Shown: in pieces, positions 54,891 to 64,000 of the stretch
Layout of the letters: the number at the start of each line of letters is the position of its first letter
Position numbering within the stretch: position 1 is the stretch's first letter
From: Branchiostoma floridae
Lineage: Eukaryota > Chordata > Leptocardii > Amphioxiformes > Branchiostomatidae
DNA length: 64,000 nt
NCBI RefSeq assembly: GCF_000003815.2
Contig: NW_023365837.1
Span: 30,145-94,144 of the forward strand
Reading direction: 5' to 3'
Position numbers and translations under genes: made by a program
The notes under the pieces: model-generated
What the model was told of the DNA's origin: nothing
The model's input: only the letters and a program-made list of their open reading frames with translations
Databases searched by the model: none

Positions 54891-56743
54891 TTACTGTGTG
54901 CACGCACACTGTTCTACGATCATGTTGGGAAAGTCTGCTACCTCTATCTCCGTCTTGTCGCCCCTGCTGACGAGGTACATGACGGGGAGGGGTGCCGTCC
55001 TCACCACCCCGCACGTCTGCTGCAGCTGCTCGGGGTCGTTGTGCATGTACCACCGCGCGCGCTTCGGGCAGCCGCCGCCGCACTGGAAGGCGTCGTAGCC
55101 GCGGGGCTCCAGGATGAACTGCTCGGCGAACGGCAGGTCGGTGAAGTCGATGTAGTTCTCGGAGCGACAGCAGCGGTTGCTTCTGCTGGGAAGGTCCTCA
55201 CAGTTGCGTGCACCACTGGAGAATTAAAAAAAGAGCAAAACTCATGAATTTCCACCTCGCAGTAAATTTTGGTTTCCACAAATATATATACGTACGGACT
55301 CACTGTACACTAGAAATCCTACGCGCTAACCATTTTCAACGTTTGACAAAGCACTTAACTCAAAACTCTAATGTCCAATAAAAAAAGTCACTGCTACTTC
55401 TTTGACTTGAAGACAAAGCAACTTTTACGTGCCAAGAAAACCGAAAGTGTTAGACATTCAAAAGGAATAGTACAAAACACAGAAAGCGATGCCTACCTGG
55501 CGTCAGTCGAGTTCTCGGTGTACATGATGAGCTCGGGCCGGCGCTCGTTCTCCTCGGGAAGCTCCTGGGTGGCGAACTCGACCATCTTGGCGACGCGTGC
55601 CGGGTACCTGCCGGGGGCGGCCCCCTCGATCCACAGCTCCAGCCCGTGGTTCCCGCTGGGGTTCACCTGCCACTCACGCACCGCCGCAGACACGTCAAAC
55701 ACCTCCCAGCCAGAACCGTTCACGGGGATGAGTCTGAGAACAGTCACAAAACAGAAGAAACATTTAGTACGGAAGACATAACGCAATAGAGGATGGGAAT
55801 AAGCGTCACAGAAAAAAAAGGAACATTTTACAAGGCGTACACGAAAAAAAGATCGCAAATCAAAGTTCTACATCTACAAAGTATATTCATAACCTTGAGT
55901 TCAGATGAAATCAGAAATGTCATAAAACCATAATGGGACTGTGTCTTACCTGGAGTCGAGCAGCCTGTTAGCGGACCCCTCCTCCCCCGTGGCCAGCACC
56001 TGGTACACGGACACGCGGGCGGCGTTGACGGCACGAGGGTGCGCCCGCAGCCGCTTGTGGTGAGAGAAGTTGGGCAGGCGCTTGAACACCCTGAGCTCGG
56101 CGGACTTGAGCACCGTCTCCTCCGTCAGCCGCTCGGCCACGTTGAAGTGGAAGGTGAGCCGGGTGGTCTCCGTGTACACAACGTCTCCCACGATTCCTGA
56201 GACAAAGGACGGAGGCAAATCCGATTGAGTAAAAGTGATTCTCAACACTCCAGAACATCTATTCCAACAATATTTTCGTCGTAATACAAAGACGAAAGTC
56301 AAATTACAACGCTTATAACTTTCTTAGGAACACGAAGAAAAAATATACTACAAAGCTTACGTAACAGCAGCTGGAATGCAGATTTTGTATTTTACAAGGT
56401 TGTAAAGAGAAAATAAAGGATTGAAAACTAAGTGTAGAACGTAAAGTTGTGTTTTCTTACCTGGATTTTTGTGAACGGTGCGGAGCAGAGTAGCCAGGCT
56501 GGCTTCCCTCTTCCTGCGACGGCTGGCCGGGGCCTGGTGTAGGGCCTGGTGAAGCTTCAGCATGGACTCGTACTTGGCTCGGATGTGCGCTGGCACCTCC
56601 ACGTCCCTCTTGCTCACGGTCAGAGTCGGGAAGTTCTCGCCCCCGAGCCTGTCCAGCAAGGCTCTCCTGACGTGGTCCGCCGAGAACGCCAAGGCGCTGG
56701 CCAGAACACACGAGAACAGCGCACAAACTAGAACAGGTTTCAT
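54891..56743 (-). CDS. Lefty: Lefty, secreted TGF-beta family antagonist of Nodal
   Basis: Lefty is secreted and blocks Nodal/Vg1-class signalling at the receptor/co-receptor level; it sets limits to mesendoderm and left-right signals. Four exons join in phase: complement(54891-55215, 55497-55733, 55950-56196, 56461-56743), 1092 nt and 363 residues (human 366). A signal peptide is at about 1-20 (MKPVLVCALFSCVLASALAF). The prodomain has a basic RRRKR at 75-79. The C-terminal cystine-knot domain has NRCCRSENYIDF, LEPRGYDAFQCGGGCP and ends PNMIVEQCACTQ. As in other Leftys, only one cysteine (QQTCGV) stands where dimerising family members have CC, and the long helix region is cut down. Four exons is also the vertebrate Lefty layout. 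A minus-strand TATAAAAA box lies at 56883-56876. It faces the Gdf1/3-like gene across 3957 bp. Confidence 0.93.
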
Positions 56744-56875
56744 CGTAGTAGTGGTGGTATAACAGCTACCAAATGTCGAAACAGTCGCAAAGCAAAGAGC
56801 GGGAGCCGGTAAGATGCGATGTTGCTGCGAAGGTTTCGTCTGACGAAATGGGTGATGAATAATTATGCCTTAGAC

Positions 56876-56883
56876 TTTTTATA
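56876..56883 (-). promoter_or_regulatory. Lefty TATA box
   Basis: The minus strand reads TATAAAAAGTC, a strong TATA box, 133 bp before the Lefty ATG. The transcription start is expected near 56850, giving a 5' UTR of about 110 nt. Confidence 0.7.
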
Positions 56884-56925
56884 CCGAGAACCAGCCAGTC
56901 GTCTAGTGGCTCTCCACGACCCGCT

Positions 56926-56949
56926 AATAAACCGTCTGTCTCTTTGATT
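56926..56949 (-). promoter_or_regulatory. Lefty-proximal composite TCF / Smad / FoxH1-like element
   Basis: On the minus strand the sequence reads AATCAAAGAGACAGACGGTT then TATT. This is a TCF/LEF-type ATCAAAG, two contiguous AGAC Smad half-sites and GGTTTATT, one base off the FoxH1 octamer TGTTTATT. All four touch each other and sit about 45 bp upstream of the TATA box. Confidence 0.5.
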
Positions 56950-58062
56950 GAGGTGATGAGCCGTCCCACCGCCTTCCGCAGTCACCGCACCTTTTCATCC
57001 TAATCATTCCGTCTGAGTAGTACTTGCTGTGTACAAAATAACCTCCATTGTCTGGCTTCGGCCCCTGTCGTGTTTGTCTACACCTTTGACATTCAAAATA
57101 GGGGACTGGCGAAGTAAACCGAAGTGAAATCGCACCCGATCCACCAAAAGAATACGACTAATAAAAGCATGAATGACAAACTAATGGGACTTTTGTTTCA
57201 CCGACTCATTGGGAGGTTCTGAGCCCCTAATTAAGATGTCCCTGTCCTGCTCATGTCGGATGCACCACTCTGTCGGGGTCCCCTGGTACAAATTTTCAGC
57301 CGTAATTAACCATTGAAGACTTTGAATACCAAAAGATCTTGTCTCACACCTAACTCAGAATAATAGCACAAATATGGATTTGCCCTAAACTGATGCATTG
57401 TTGTGGCATGTGTATTGGAATCTTTGCAAAAAGAATATGACCAAAAGACGCCATGTATCTCTATGCTTATATGGGTGCTGGAGAATAACCGTCAATCTTT
57501 ATCAAAATCTATCTCAAAATCCCTTTAAATCCAGAGAAAACAAGATACGAAACCAGAAACGCGGGTAATTTCAATTTCAGTTTAGAGAGGCTATCGATAC
57601 AGATAAACTCTGTCGCGACAAAGTGGGCCAAAGGACAAGTGTGCAAATATGACATCTTTTTTCGCAATTTGGTCTTAGTTAATAATGCGGACCACTAACA
57701 GTCACTGGTAAATACCAAGCGAATAAAATAGTCTTTAGAAATATTCATTTCTATTAAACCGCATATCGAATTTCCCAATCCATTTTTCAACTCCCATGGC
57801 TATGACATATTTTGTTTTTGTTGGTTGATATCTTGACACTGTCTAAAGTGCCTTTTTTAATCCAAGAAATTTCAATATGCTTTATAAGAAATCGGGCCAA
57901 ATGCTGTTAAACTTCAAGTGCCGTTGCACAACTCTAAATCTTTTTCAGGAATTCTAACTATGCAATTTCATCAGTTTTTCGGAGCGGACGAGTTTCGTTC
58001 ACATATAAAATCGAATATTTCATCGCTACTACATGTGTGTTGTTGACCTGTTCTTTTTTTAG

Positions 58063-58207
58063 AACGTGGCTTGGCTTGGTTTGGAGAACCACAGCCAAGC
58101 CAAGCCAAACCCGCTTGGTTCCATTGTCATAACGCTTGGCGAGCCTAAATATGGACCAAGCCACGCCGAACTTTACTTTCCCTTTGTTTGGTGGCTTGGC
58201 GTGGCTG
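58063..58207. repeat. Inverted GGCTTGGC cluster in the shared intergenic region
   Basis: TGGCTTGG/CCAAGCCA motifs occur several times on both strands within 145 bp (for example GTGGCTTGGCTTGGTTTGG and AGCCAAGCCAAGCCAAAC). TTGGC/GCCAA is the NFI half-site, so it may be regulatory. It also forms strong inverted repeats and could be a short degenerated element. Confidence 0.5.
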
Positions 58208-58918
58208 GAAAACAACAATACACCCAAGCCAACTCTCACTTTCAATATGTGTATTAGTATACGGCAATACGAACATGTACACTTTTTGTACGGCGTTGAC
58301 TTTTTCTGCGTAAGAGTAAGACAACTTCAGATCGGCGGTCTCTTGATTATAAAAGTTGATCAGTGTTACTACGGCGGCATTGCTCTAAGTTACTTCAATG
58401 CAATTCTTTGCAATTTGCATGACTTGCTGTCTACATCTTATTGATCAAAGGCAAACCCTTCACTCTAACAAAGTTCGTTGTAAAATTGTCTTACTTCTCT
58501 TCCTACATTATGTCGTTCGCTCCAACTTTGATGTCTACTCCTTTGATCAAAATGTCTTTTTGAGCCAGCGACAAAAAGAAGTTGTCTGATTTCAGTGGTA
58601 ATGTTGGTCTGTTTTCATATTCGGTTCCAAGTAGTTTTACCTAAACCGTGCTTTGTAGTTTGTTGTGAAGTTTTAGGAAAGATTGTTTACTTTGTTTGCT
58701 GTAAAGAAATTACGCAAACATATAACGACACCAACCACATGATAGACAAGGATTCTATATTCTTGATTTGTATACCCAACACACACATCCGCACAAACAC
58801 ATATAGTGTTCAACTTCCGAGAAATGCAAACTGTTTCAACATTAGACTTTGCCGGTACAATTAGCTTTGTGTTTTTGGAGAGATAAGTATTTTCTTATTT
58901 CTGCCAAAGCAGAACGGT

Positions 58919-58986
58919 AATACACATTACTAAACAGCTGTGAACATCTGTTAGTTTTTGTGAACAAAGTTTTTGAGGAATACACA
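58919..58986. promoter_or_regulatory. Paired FoxH1-type octamers with SOX-like site between
   Basis: AATACACA occurs at 58919-58926 and 58979-58986, the minus-strand form of TGTGTATT. Between them lie CAGCTG (E-box) and GAACAAAG (SOX-like). I recognise this as a candidate enhancer core; no activity can be inferred from sequence alone. Confidence 0.4.
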
Positions 58987-59611
58987 TTTTCCTGTTGACA
59001 CAATGCGAGGTTTCATTGCGCCAGGTTGACTTACATAATGACCAAAACCGACAACCGATACGGTGCGACAAAGGCGTCCCATTGCAGTGTGTTACTAACA
59101 TGTTTTGTCTTCTCTCCATAATCCGACTGCTCCGTTAAGCTTTTCGCACGTTTCTCTGTTTGCTTTGACGTGCTAAGCAGGTAAATCTGTGACGATCGGG
59201 AAGCCTGAGAACCACAGGCGGGGAGAGGGGCCGCTTGGGCCGCCAACAATTCCGCGTCGTTTCCTTACTCAAAAGCTTGGGTCTGATACATACGTGCCAG
59301 ACTGATACATGCATTAACATGACATACCGCGTCAGTTTGATCCCAGACAAGCCAAGCCGCGTACGTTTGAGAACTATTTTTAAAAAAGGACGCGGCTTGG
59401 GAAAAACTGAATTCACACACACCAAAATTAGTTTGGCTTCCGATCCAATATAGTTTGGTTAGCGCCCGCCCTAGGACTCGACACGTTTCTCCAACAGTTG
59501 TACTTGTGTGTTTATTTTTACCTTTGTCTTGTACACCATGGATAACGGGATAGACGCGCCCTTTATCGCTGTGAATTTGTAGGACAATTAGTGGATTACA
59601 GGGCCCCGCCG

Positions 59612-59631
59612 TGTGGATCATGGTCTCAGAC
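59612..59631. promoter_or_regulatory. FoxH1-like plus GTCTCAGAC Smad palindrome
   Basis: TGTGGATC (one base off TGTGGATT) is followed three bases later by GTCTCAGAC, two Smad half-sites facing each other. GTCTCAGAC is the exact reverse complement of GTCTGAGAC at 60336-60344. Confidence 0.4.
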
Positions 59632-60335
59632 ATAACTTCCTGGTCAGACCGTGTGAAACACTTCGCAAAATAACTAACTCTCCGAAAATAGAAGATTTTT
59701 TGATACCACGCTGTTCTTCCGAAAAAATAAAAACATACTGAAAAGCGTCAACGATTCGCATGCATTATCGGTTTAGATACGTGACGTCTACTGTTTAGTA
59801 TTGGATTATCCTTTTAAATTGACTAATATCACGGGCTTTGCGTATAGTCAGCATTTTCGATTTCCGATATCCCAATCTCATCCTTACGCCAGTCGGGTGG
59901 TCTATCTCGTGTGCCCCACGGTGTCTGCGCACCGAGGCTATGAAACTGATCCCTTGGATTAACTAGGCTTCTCGTATTTGCCGCTTGGGACTGATAATAA
60001 ATATGGTTAGATACAATCTGATCTAGGAAGACGCCAGGACACGGCTTGGAAAACACGCCCTAAAGGCTAAACAAAAAGCAGCGTAATGTTTCTTCCTTAT
60101 TTTGCAGAAGCATTTATTTTTCCGTTATTCTTGGACAACATTCATTGGCATAAAACGAACATATGTCTCCATTTTATTCAGTGGGTACTAGTTTTACTTA
60201 CTTCACAAGACAATGTTGTCTGTTATAACATAAGGTTGGGTTCTTAGAGCCATTCAATTCTTGTAAGGATGCGGCCACTGCTTTTACTTTTTCGGTACGT
60301 CTCGGTCTTTGATCAGCGTGGCTGTCTCACCTGTT

Positions 60336-60359
60336 GTCTGAGACGGGCGGGTGTGTATT
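60336..60359 (+). promoter_or_regulatory. Gdf1/3-like proximal Smad palindrome plus FoxH1 octamer
   Basis: GTCTGAGAC (two facing Smad half-sites) lies 7 bp before an exact FoxH1-type TGTGTATT. Another GTCT is at 60323. The element lies about 340 bp upstream of the Gdf1/3-like ATG and fits the known FoxH1-Smad activin/Nodal response arrangement. Confidence 0.5.
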
Positions 60360-60571
60360 GCGGGAAGCCAGCCCCTTTGTTCCCGTTCGCCCGGTCCCAC
60401 CGATCAACGGGCGGTCATTGTTTTTTCTCCTCTGGTAGTTGATTACCACCAACATCATATGCATATGAATGCGCACGTCCATATGATAAACACGGCCGAC
60501 GTTTAATTATTCCTGTCCCGAAGAGTGGCGCAAATTGGGCTATCGGCCGGAGGGGGGCTCAAAGCGGTGCT

Positions 60572-60579
60572 CATAAATA
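60572..60579 (+). promoter_or_regulatory. Gdf1/3-like TATA-like box
   Basis: CATAAATA lies 122 bp before the ATG after a GC-rich stretch. It would give a start near 60605 and a 5' UTR of about 95 nt. Confidence 0.4.
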
Positions 60580-60700
60580 TCGTAGTCGGGACTTAGATTA
60601 AATCTTGATGCCTGGCAAAACAGACCATCAGTTTGTCGAGTGATAGCGAAGTGAACACACCTCTCTTGCGATTCCCTCACAAGTCCTTATCCACTACACC

Positions 60701-62247
60701 ATGAGAGTTGGAGTTCTCTTTTTCGTCACCGTAGTGACGACTCTCCTGACGGGAGGGTTGGTGAGCGGTGAAGCTGGCCCAGACCCGAGGATAGCCAAGC
60801 TGGAGTCGGCGATGCTGCGTGCCCTGGGGATGACGCACAGACCGCGGCCCCGGAGAGGAGCGACGGTCCCGAGGCACATGCTGGAGCTGTACGGGCGGCA
60901 GGAGAAGCTGCGGGCCCAGCCGGCGGGACAGCCGTCAGACTGTCAGTTCCCAGACGTCACCGTACCGGGAAACATCGTCAGGAACTTCAAGGGCAAATGT
61001 AGGTATCATTTCTATATTCTTAAAACATTTTTTATTATTATTTGGCGTACAGACATTTTATCGTTTACGTGTACTGTTGATGATTGTTTGGCTTGGCGTC
61101 ATGTTTGGCGTCATGTAACGGCACAAGAGATATGATTCGATTGTACGTAATATTGTTATTGAGTGTAATTTCTGTGCAAGGTTTATCATTTCCGTTATAT
61201 ATCAATATCAAGTACGAACTCGGTGTCTCATGGAACTATTTGAGTGCGTGTGGATGGGGGCGTTTTCTGTGTTTTAATTTTTATAACAGCAATATTCCGA
61301 CCGATCCAGTTAGAGCCCAGGTAGCCTTTATTCCTTGGTGAACGTAGCATATCACTATCCAGTGTATCCACTGTCTATTTGCTTTCACATGAGATGTTTT
61401 TGCACCTTTATTAAATTATGTTCATCATTTCTTTATAGATCACGACACCGTCGACCTTTCCCCGACGGCCTGCTCCAGTCAGGGCGTGACGTACTCCGTG
61501 TCTGCCGTCGCCGCGGAGGAGTTCGTCCGTTCCGCCGAGCTCAGGGTGCACGTCCCCGACGACCCGCGGGTTTGGTCCGCGGCTCAGGCGTACACCGTCA
61601 GCGTCTACCGTGTGCTGCGGCCCGCTGAAGTCGGCAGCGCGGACAACTTGGAGCTGCTGCAGGCCCACGTCATCACGCCTTTCGACAGAGACGACGTGAA
61701 GGCCTTCAACATCGTGAGCGCCGTGCAACGCTGGCAGAGACGGGGTGAGGACAACCACGGCCTGCTGGTGTCGGTGGAGGCGGTGCCGGCAGAGGACGGT
61801 ACCAGGCTAGACTCCTGCCCACACTTCAGCCTGACAGACATGGAACTGTTCGTCATCTCCACGGACATGCAGCAGTGCAGGAGCCGGGACAAGCGGTCCG
61901 CACGGGCGGTAGACTCCCCCAGCGGTCCCGGCAACATCTGCAAACGGAGGAAGCTGTACATCAGGTTCAAGGACGTCGGCTGGGACGACTGGATCATCGC
62001 TCCTCAGGGCTACATGGCGTACCACTGCAGCGGTGAGTGCCCCTTCCCGCTCAACGAGCACTTGAACGGCACCAACCACGCCGTCATACAGACGCTGGTG
62101 AACTCTCTCACCCCCGACTCGGTACCCCCGGCCTGCTGTGCGCCGACCAAGTGGTCGTCCATCTCCATGTTGTACTTCGACAACAACGGAGACGTCGTCT
62201 TGAGACAGTACGAGGACATGGTCGTAGACGGCTGCGGCTGTAGGTGA
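60701..62247 (+). CDS. Gdf1/3-like: Gdf1/3-like (Vg1-type) TGF-beta ligand
   Basis: This is a secreted dimeric ligand of the Vg1/GDF1/GDF3 group; in other chordates it pairs with Nodal to signal through activin-type receptors and Smad2/3. Two exons join in phase: 60701-60998 and 61439-62247 (1107 nt, 368 residues). A signal peptide is at about 1-24 ([19 protein letters not shown]). The prodomain includes [16 protein letters not shown] furin-type RDKR is at 249-252, giving a 116-residue mature part. The mature domain has all seven knot cysteines: [32 protein letters not shown] and [26 protein letters not shown] and [14 protein letters not shown] are strongly Vg1-like, and [12 protein letters not shown] is the family ending. 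AATAAA at 62798-62803 is the likely polyadenylation signal. It diverges from Lefty. The choice between Gdf1/3 and its lineage duplicate Gdf1/3-like rests on linkage to Lefty. Confidence 0.93.
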
Positions 62248-62803
62248 AGAAAGAAAAAAAAGAACTTTGGTTTCAAGCTTGTATTTAAGTCTAAGAAGAG
62301 TGTTTCCAGAGCTGTGTATTGTACAGAACGTCCAGCCGAAGGATGTGTATTCCTTATTTGTGAAAATCTGATGGGGTGACAAACAGCACAATAGGGGAAA
62401 ATGGATGTGTCTGGGTAGCTGATGACCAATTACGCCATTATAGCCCCACGGTGGTCTACAAAATTGACACGAGTGTAACCGATACTTGCTCAAAATTCGC
62501 CATTTTTCTTGTCACAAAAAAACAAACAATTCCCCATTTTTTTCACAAAGTATTTTGAATCCTCTGACTGTTCGTGTAAGGTATAAAGAGCATAAAGTAC
62601 TTCCAGTCGACTGCCTGTAAATATTATTGTAACGATTTGTATATATGTAATTTGAGCAGAGTTTTCTATGCAGGGACTGTTGTTTATTTTCCTAAATTCT
62701 AAGTTGACAAAGGAGCAAAAATATTTACAATAGCATTGACTAAATGGTGCTGATATGACAAGGTGCCAGTATGGTTGATTGTTTAGAGAGCTATGTCAAT
62801 AAA

Positions 62804-64000
62804 ACTTCTAACATTTTTACGATGGTCTTTTGTTTCTCGTCTTTCAAGTTACATTTCACATTAAGGTTTATAGACACACGGACTAGTAAGATAAACAAAG
62901 TTATCTTGAAGGGATCATGGTCATGAATAAGAAAAACAGAAAAATAACCTTCAATTATTTGTCTCACAACATAACCGTTAACACATTGCGAAATGATAAT
63001 AATATTCTTAAAATTCGTACTAACGATACCTTCTAATGTCTTGCACAAAAAAGACGCACATTGCAAACTAAAATGGTTCAAAAGTTAGCACTTTAAAATT
63101 ATCGACAATGATCACGTACTCCGTACTCTCCAAGCAGAGTTTCGACTCAGGCTGTTTTTTGTGGAATTTTTAGGCATTTTCTATTTTGTACCCTCTTCTT
63201 GATTAAAGAAAACGGATTCTGTCCCGCGGCCCTGTTAAAACGCCTAAAACACGTCAAAAACAGCCAGAGCCGAACCTCTGCCTAGAGAGAGGTGTTCCGG
63301 AGCAGGTCAGATTACGAAAGGTGGTCATTAAGTTGATTCTCGGACTCACGAATCTTTTATACACTCTAAGTTGCGTGCCTTTAGTCATACTTGTGCGTTT
63401 AGCAAGATATTTCTATCATAAAGTTCAACTTAGATCGCACCGACGTTCATGCACCCGCGTATAATCGAATCAACATTGGACGTCGATGTTTAGACATCCA
63501 GATATTAAGATCTGCCGTCACCGACGAAAGATGCTACTAGTGTCTGAAAGTAAATCACAAAGACATAACCAGTTTGAGTAACTGCTCTTTGGCGAATCAA
63601 CGCAGCCTTACAAAAATAACCGCAACGATGCCTTATTCAATTCATATCCTTGTCATCTTTCTAATTGTAAAAGTTATATGAAATGAAAATTTGCAATTTC
63701 AGAACACAAAAGATCAAATAGTTCTCTAAAACTTCAAATAGCTCTATCTCTAAACTCTTAAAATTTGAAACAAAAATCCCTTTAATGACACAAACCATTG
63801 CGGGAACTTTAAGTCCCAACTTTATGCATAAATGCATCTAAGATTTACACACACACACGCACGCACACTCACATACGCACGCACAATGATAGTTACACTC
63901 GCCAAGAAGGTTATATATATGTTTTCGTTAAATCGTTAGCGTTTGACTGTATGTCAGTACGATGACTCAAGAGTGTCTTGATATTGGTTAGGTTAGCCCT
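62804..64000. other. Downstream of the Gdf1/3-like gene
   Basis: Non-coding up to the window end. It holds the MITE 63126-63288 and a CACACGCACGCAC microsatellite at about 63850-63885. I see no further exon. Confidence 0.5.
63126..63288. mobile_element. Diverged copy of the CTCTCCAAGCAGAG MITE
   Basis: The ends CTCTCCAAGCAGAG...GCTGTTTTTT and the inverted CAAAAACAGCC...CCTCTGCCTAGAGAG pair as in the 6993-7192 copy. The interior has diverged. TA precedes the left end; the right flank no longer shows a clean TA. Confidence 0.65.

Larger units (their letters stand above)
56744..60700. promoter_or_regulatory. Shared Lefty / Gdf1/3-like divergent intergenic region
   Basis: This is the 3957-bp space between the two start codons. 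It has no convincing exon and few of the MITEs that crowd the rest of the window. Both promoters have TATA-like boxes. Exact FoxH1-type octamers (TGTKKATT or complement) are at 57409-57416, 58248-58255, 58919-58926, 58979-58986, 59509-59516 and 60352-60359. Composite FoxH1/Smad arrangements are at 56926-56949, 59612-59631 and 60336-60359. TTGGC/GCCAA repeats cluster at 58063-58207. Family knowledge (Nodal induces Lefty through FoxH1-Smad2/3) makes this a likely Nodal-responsive region serving both genes; enhancer function is inferred. Confidence 0.7.

Noticed and set aside
61605-62493. Long open frames on the minus strand opposite the Gdf1/3-like gene
   Set aside because: They are antisense shadows caused by the GC-rich codons of the ligand gene. 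They have no family match and no splice logic.

Overview
The window is animal nuclear DNA. It has multi-exon genes with GT-AG introns, many short inverted-repeat elements, decayed non-LTR retrotransposons and tRNA-headed SINEs. Gene content and the repeat load point to a cephalochordate (Branchiostoma, amphioxus): a Lefty gene sits head to head with a Vg1/Gdf1/3-type gene, beside the chordate trio neuroglobin, POMT2 and GSTZ1. The species call is inference from gene content. All exon chains below were assembled by hand from splice sites, reading phase and family similarity.

Layout. 1-1181: last exon of a neuroglobin-like gene (+), truncated by the window start. 3399-10766: a seven-exon alpha-arrestin (ARRDC type, -) with a C-terminal PPTY motif. 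10767-16383: a retroelement and MITE graveyard. 16384-35492: POMT2 (-), 21 exons giving a complete 731-residue protein, with a CR1-like LINE, hAT-like and other MITEs in its introns. 36493-41240: an uncertain leader region and a MADF-domain gene (+, four exons). 43857-51960: GSTZ1, maleylacetoacetate isomerase (+), with two phase-compatible alternative last exons. 54891-56743: Lefty (-, four exons, 363 residues). 60701-62247: Gdf1/3-like/Vg1-type TGF-beta ligand (+, two exons, 368 residues).

How the genes work together. Lefty, a secreted inhibitor of Nodal signalling, and the Gdf1/3-like ligand, a Nodal co-ligand in other chordates, are divergently transcribed from one 3957-bp intergenic segment. 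That segment carries six exact FoxH1-type octamers and GTCT/AGAC Smad half-sites in composite arrangements close to both promoters. This is the most interesting system in the window: an agonist and its antagonist that may share one Nodal-responsive control region. I recall Lefty-Gdf1/3-like linkage being discussed for amphioxus, so the linkage may not be new; the motif arrangement here was read directly from the sequence. The other block (neuroglobin, POMT2, GSTZ1) looks like ancestral chordate microsynteny, with POMT2 and GSTZ1 still divergent but separated by a MADF gene.

Limits. Exon edges are inferred without transcripts. The first coding exon of GSTZ1 is unresolved. Mobile-element families are named from structure and motif memory, not database searches.
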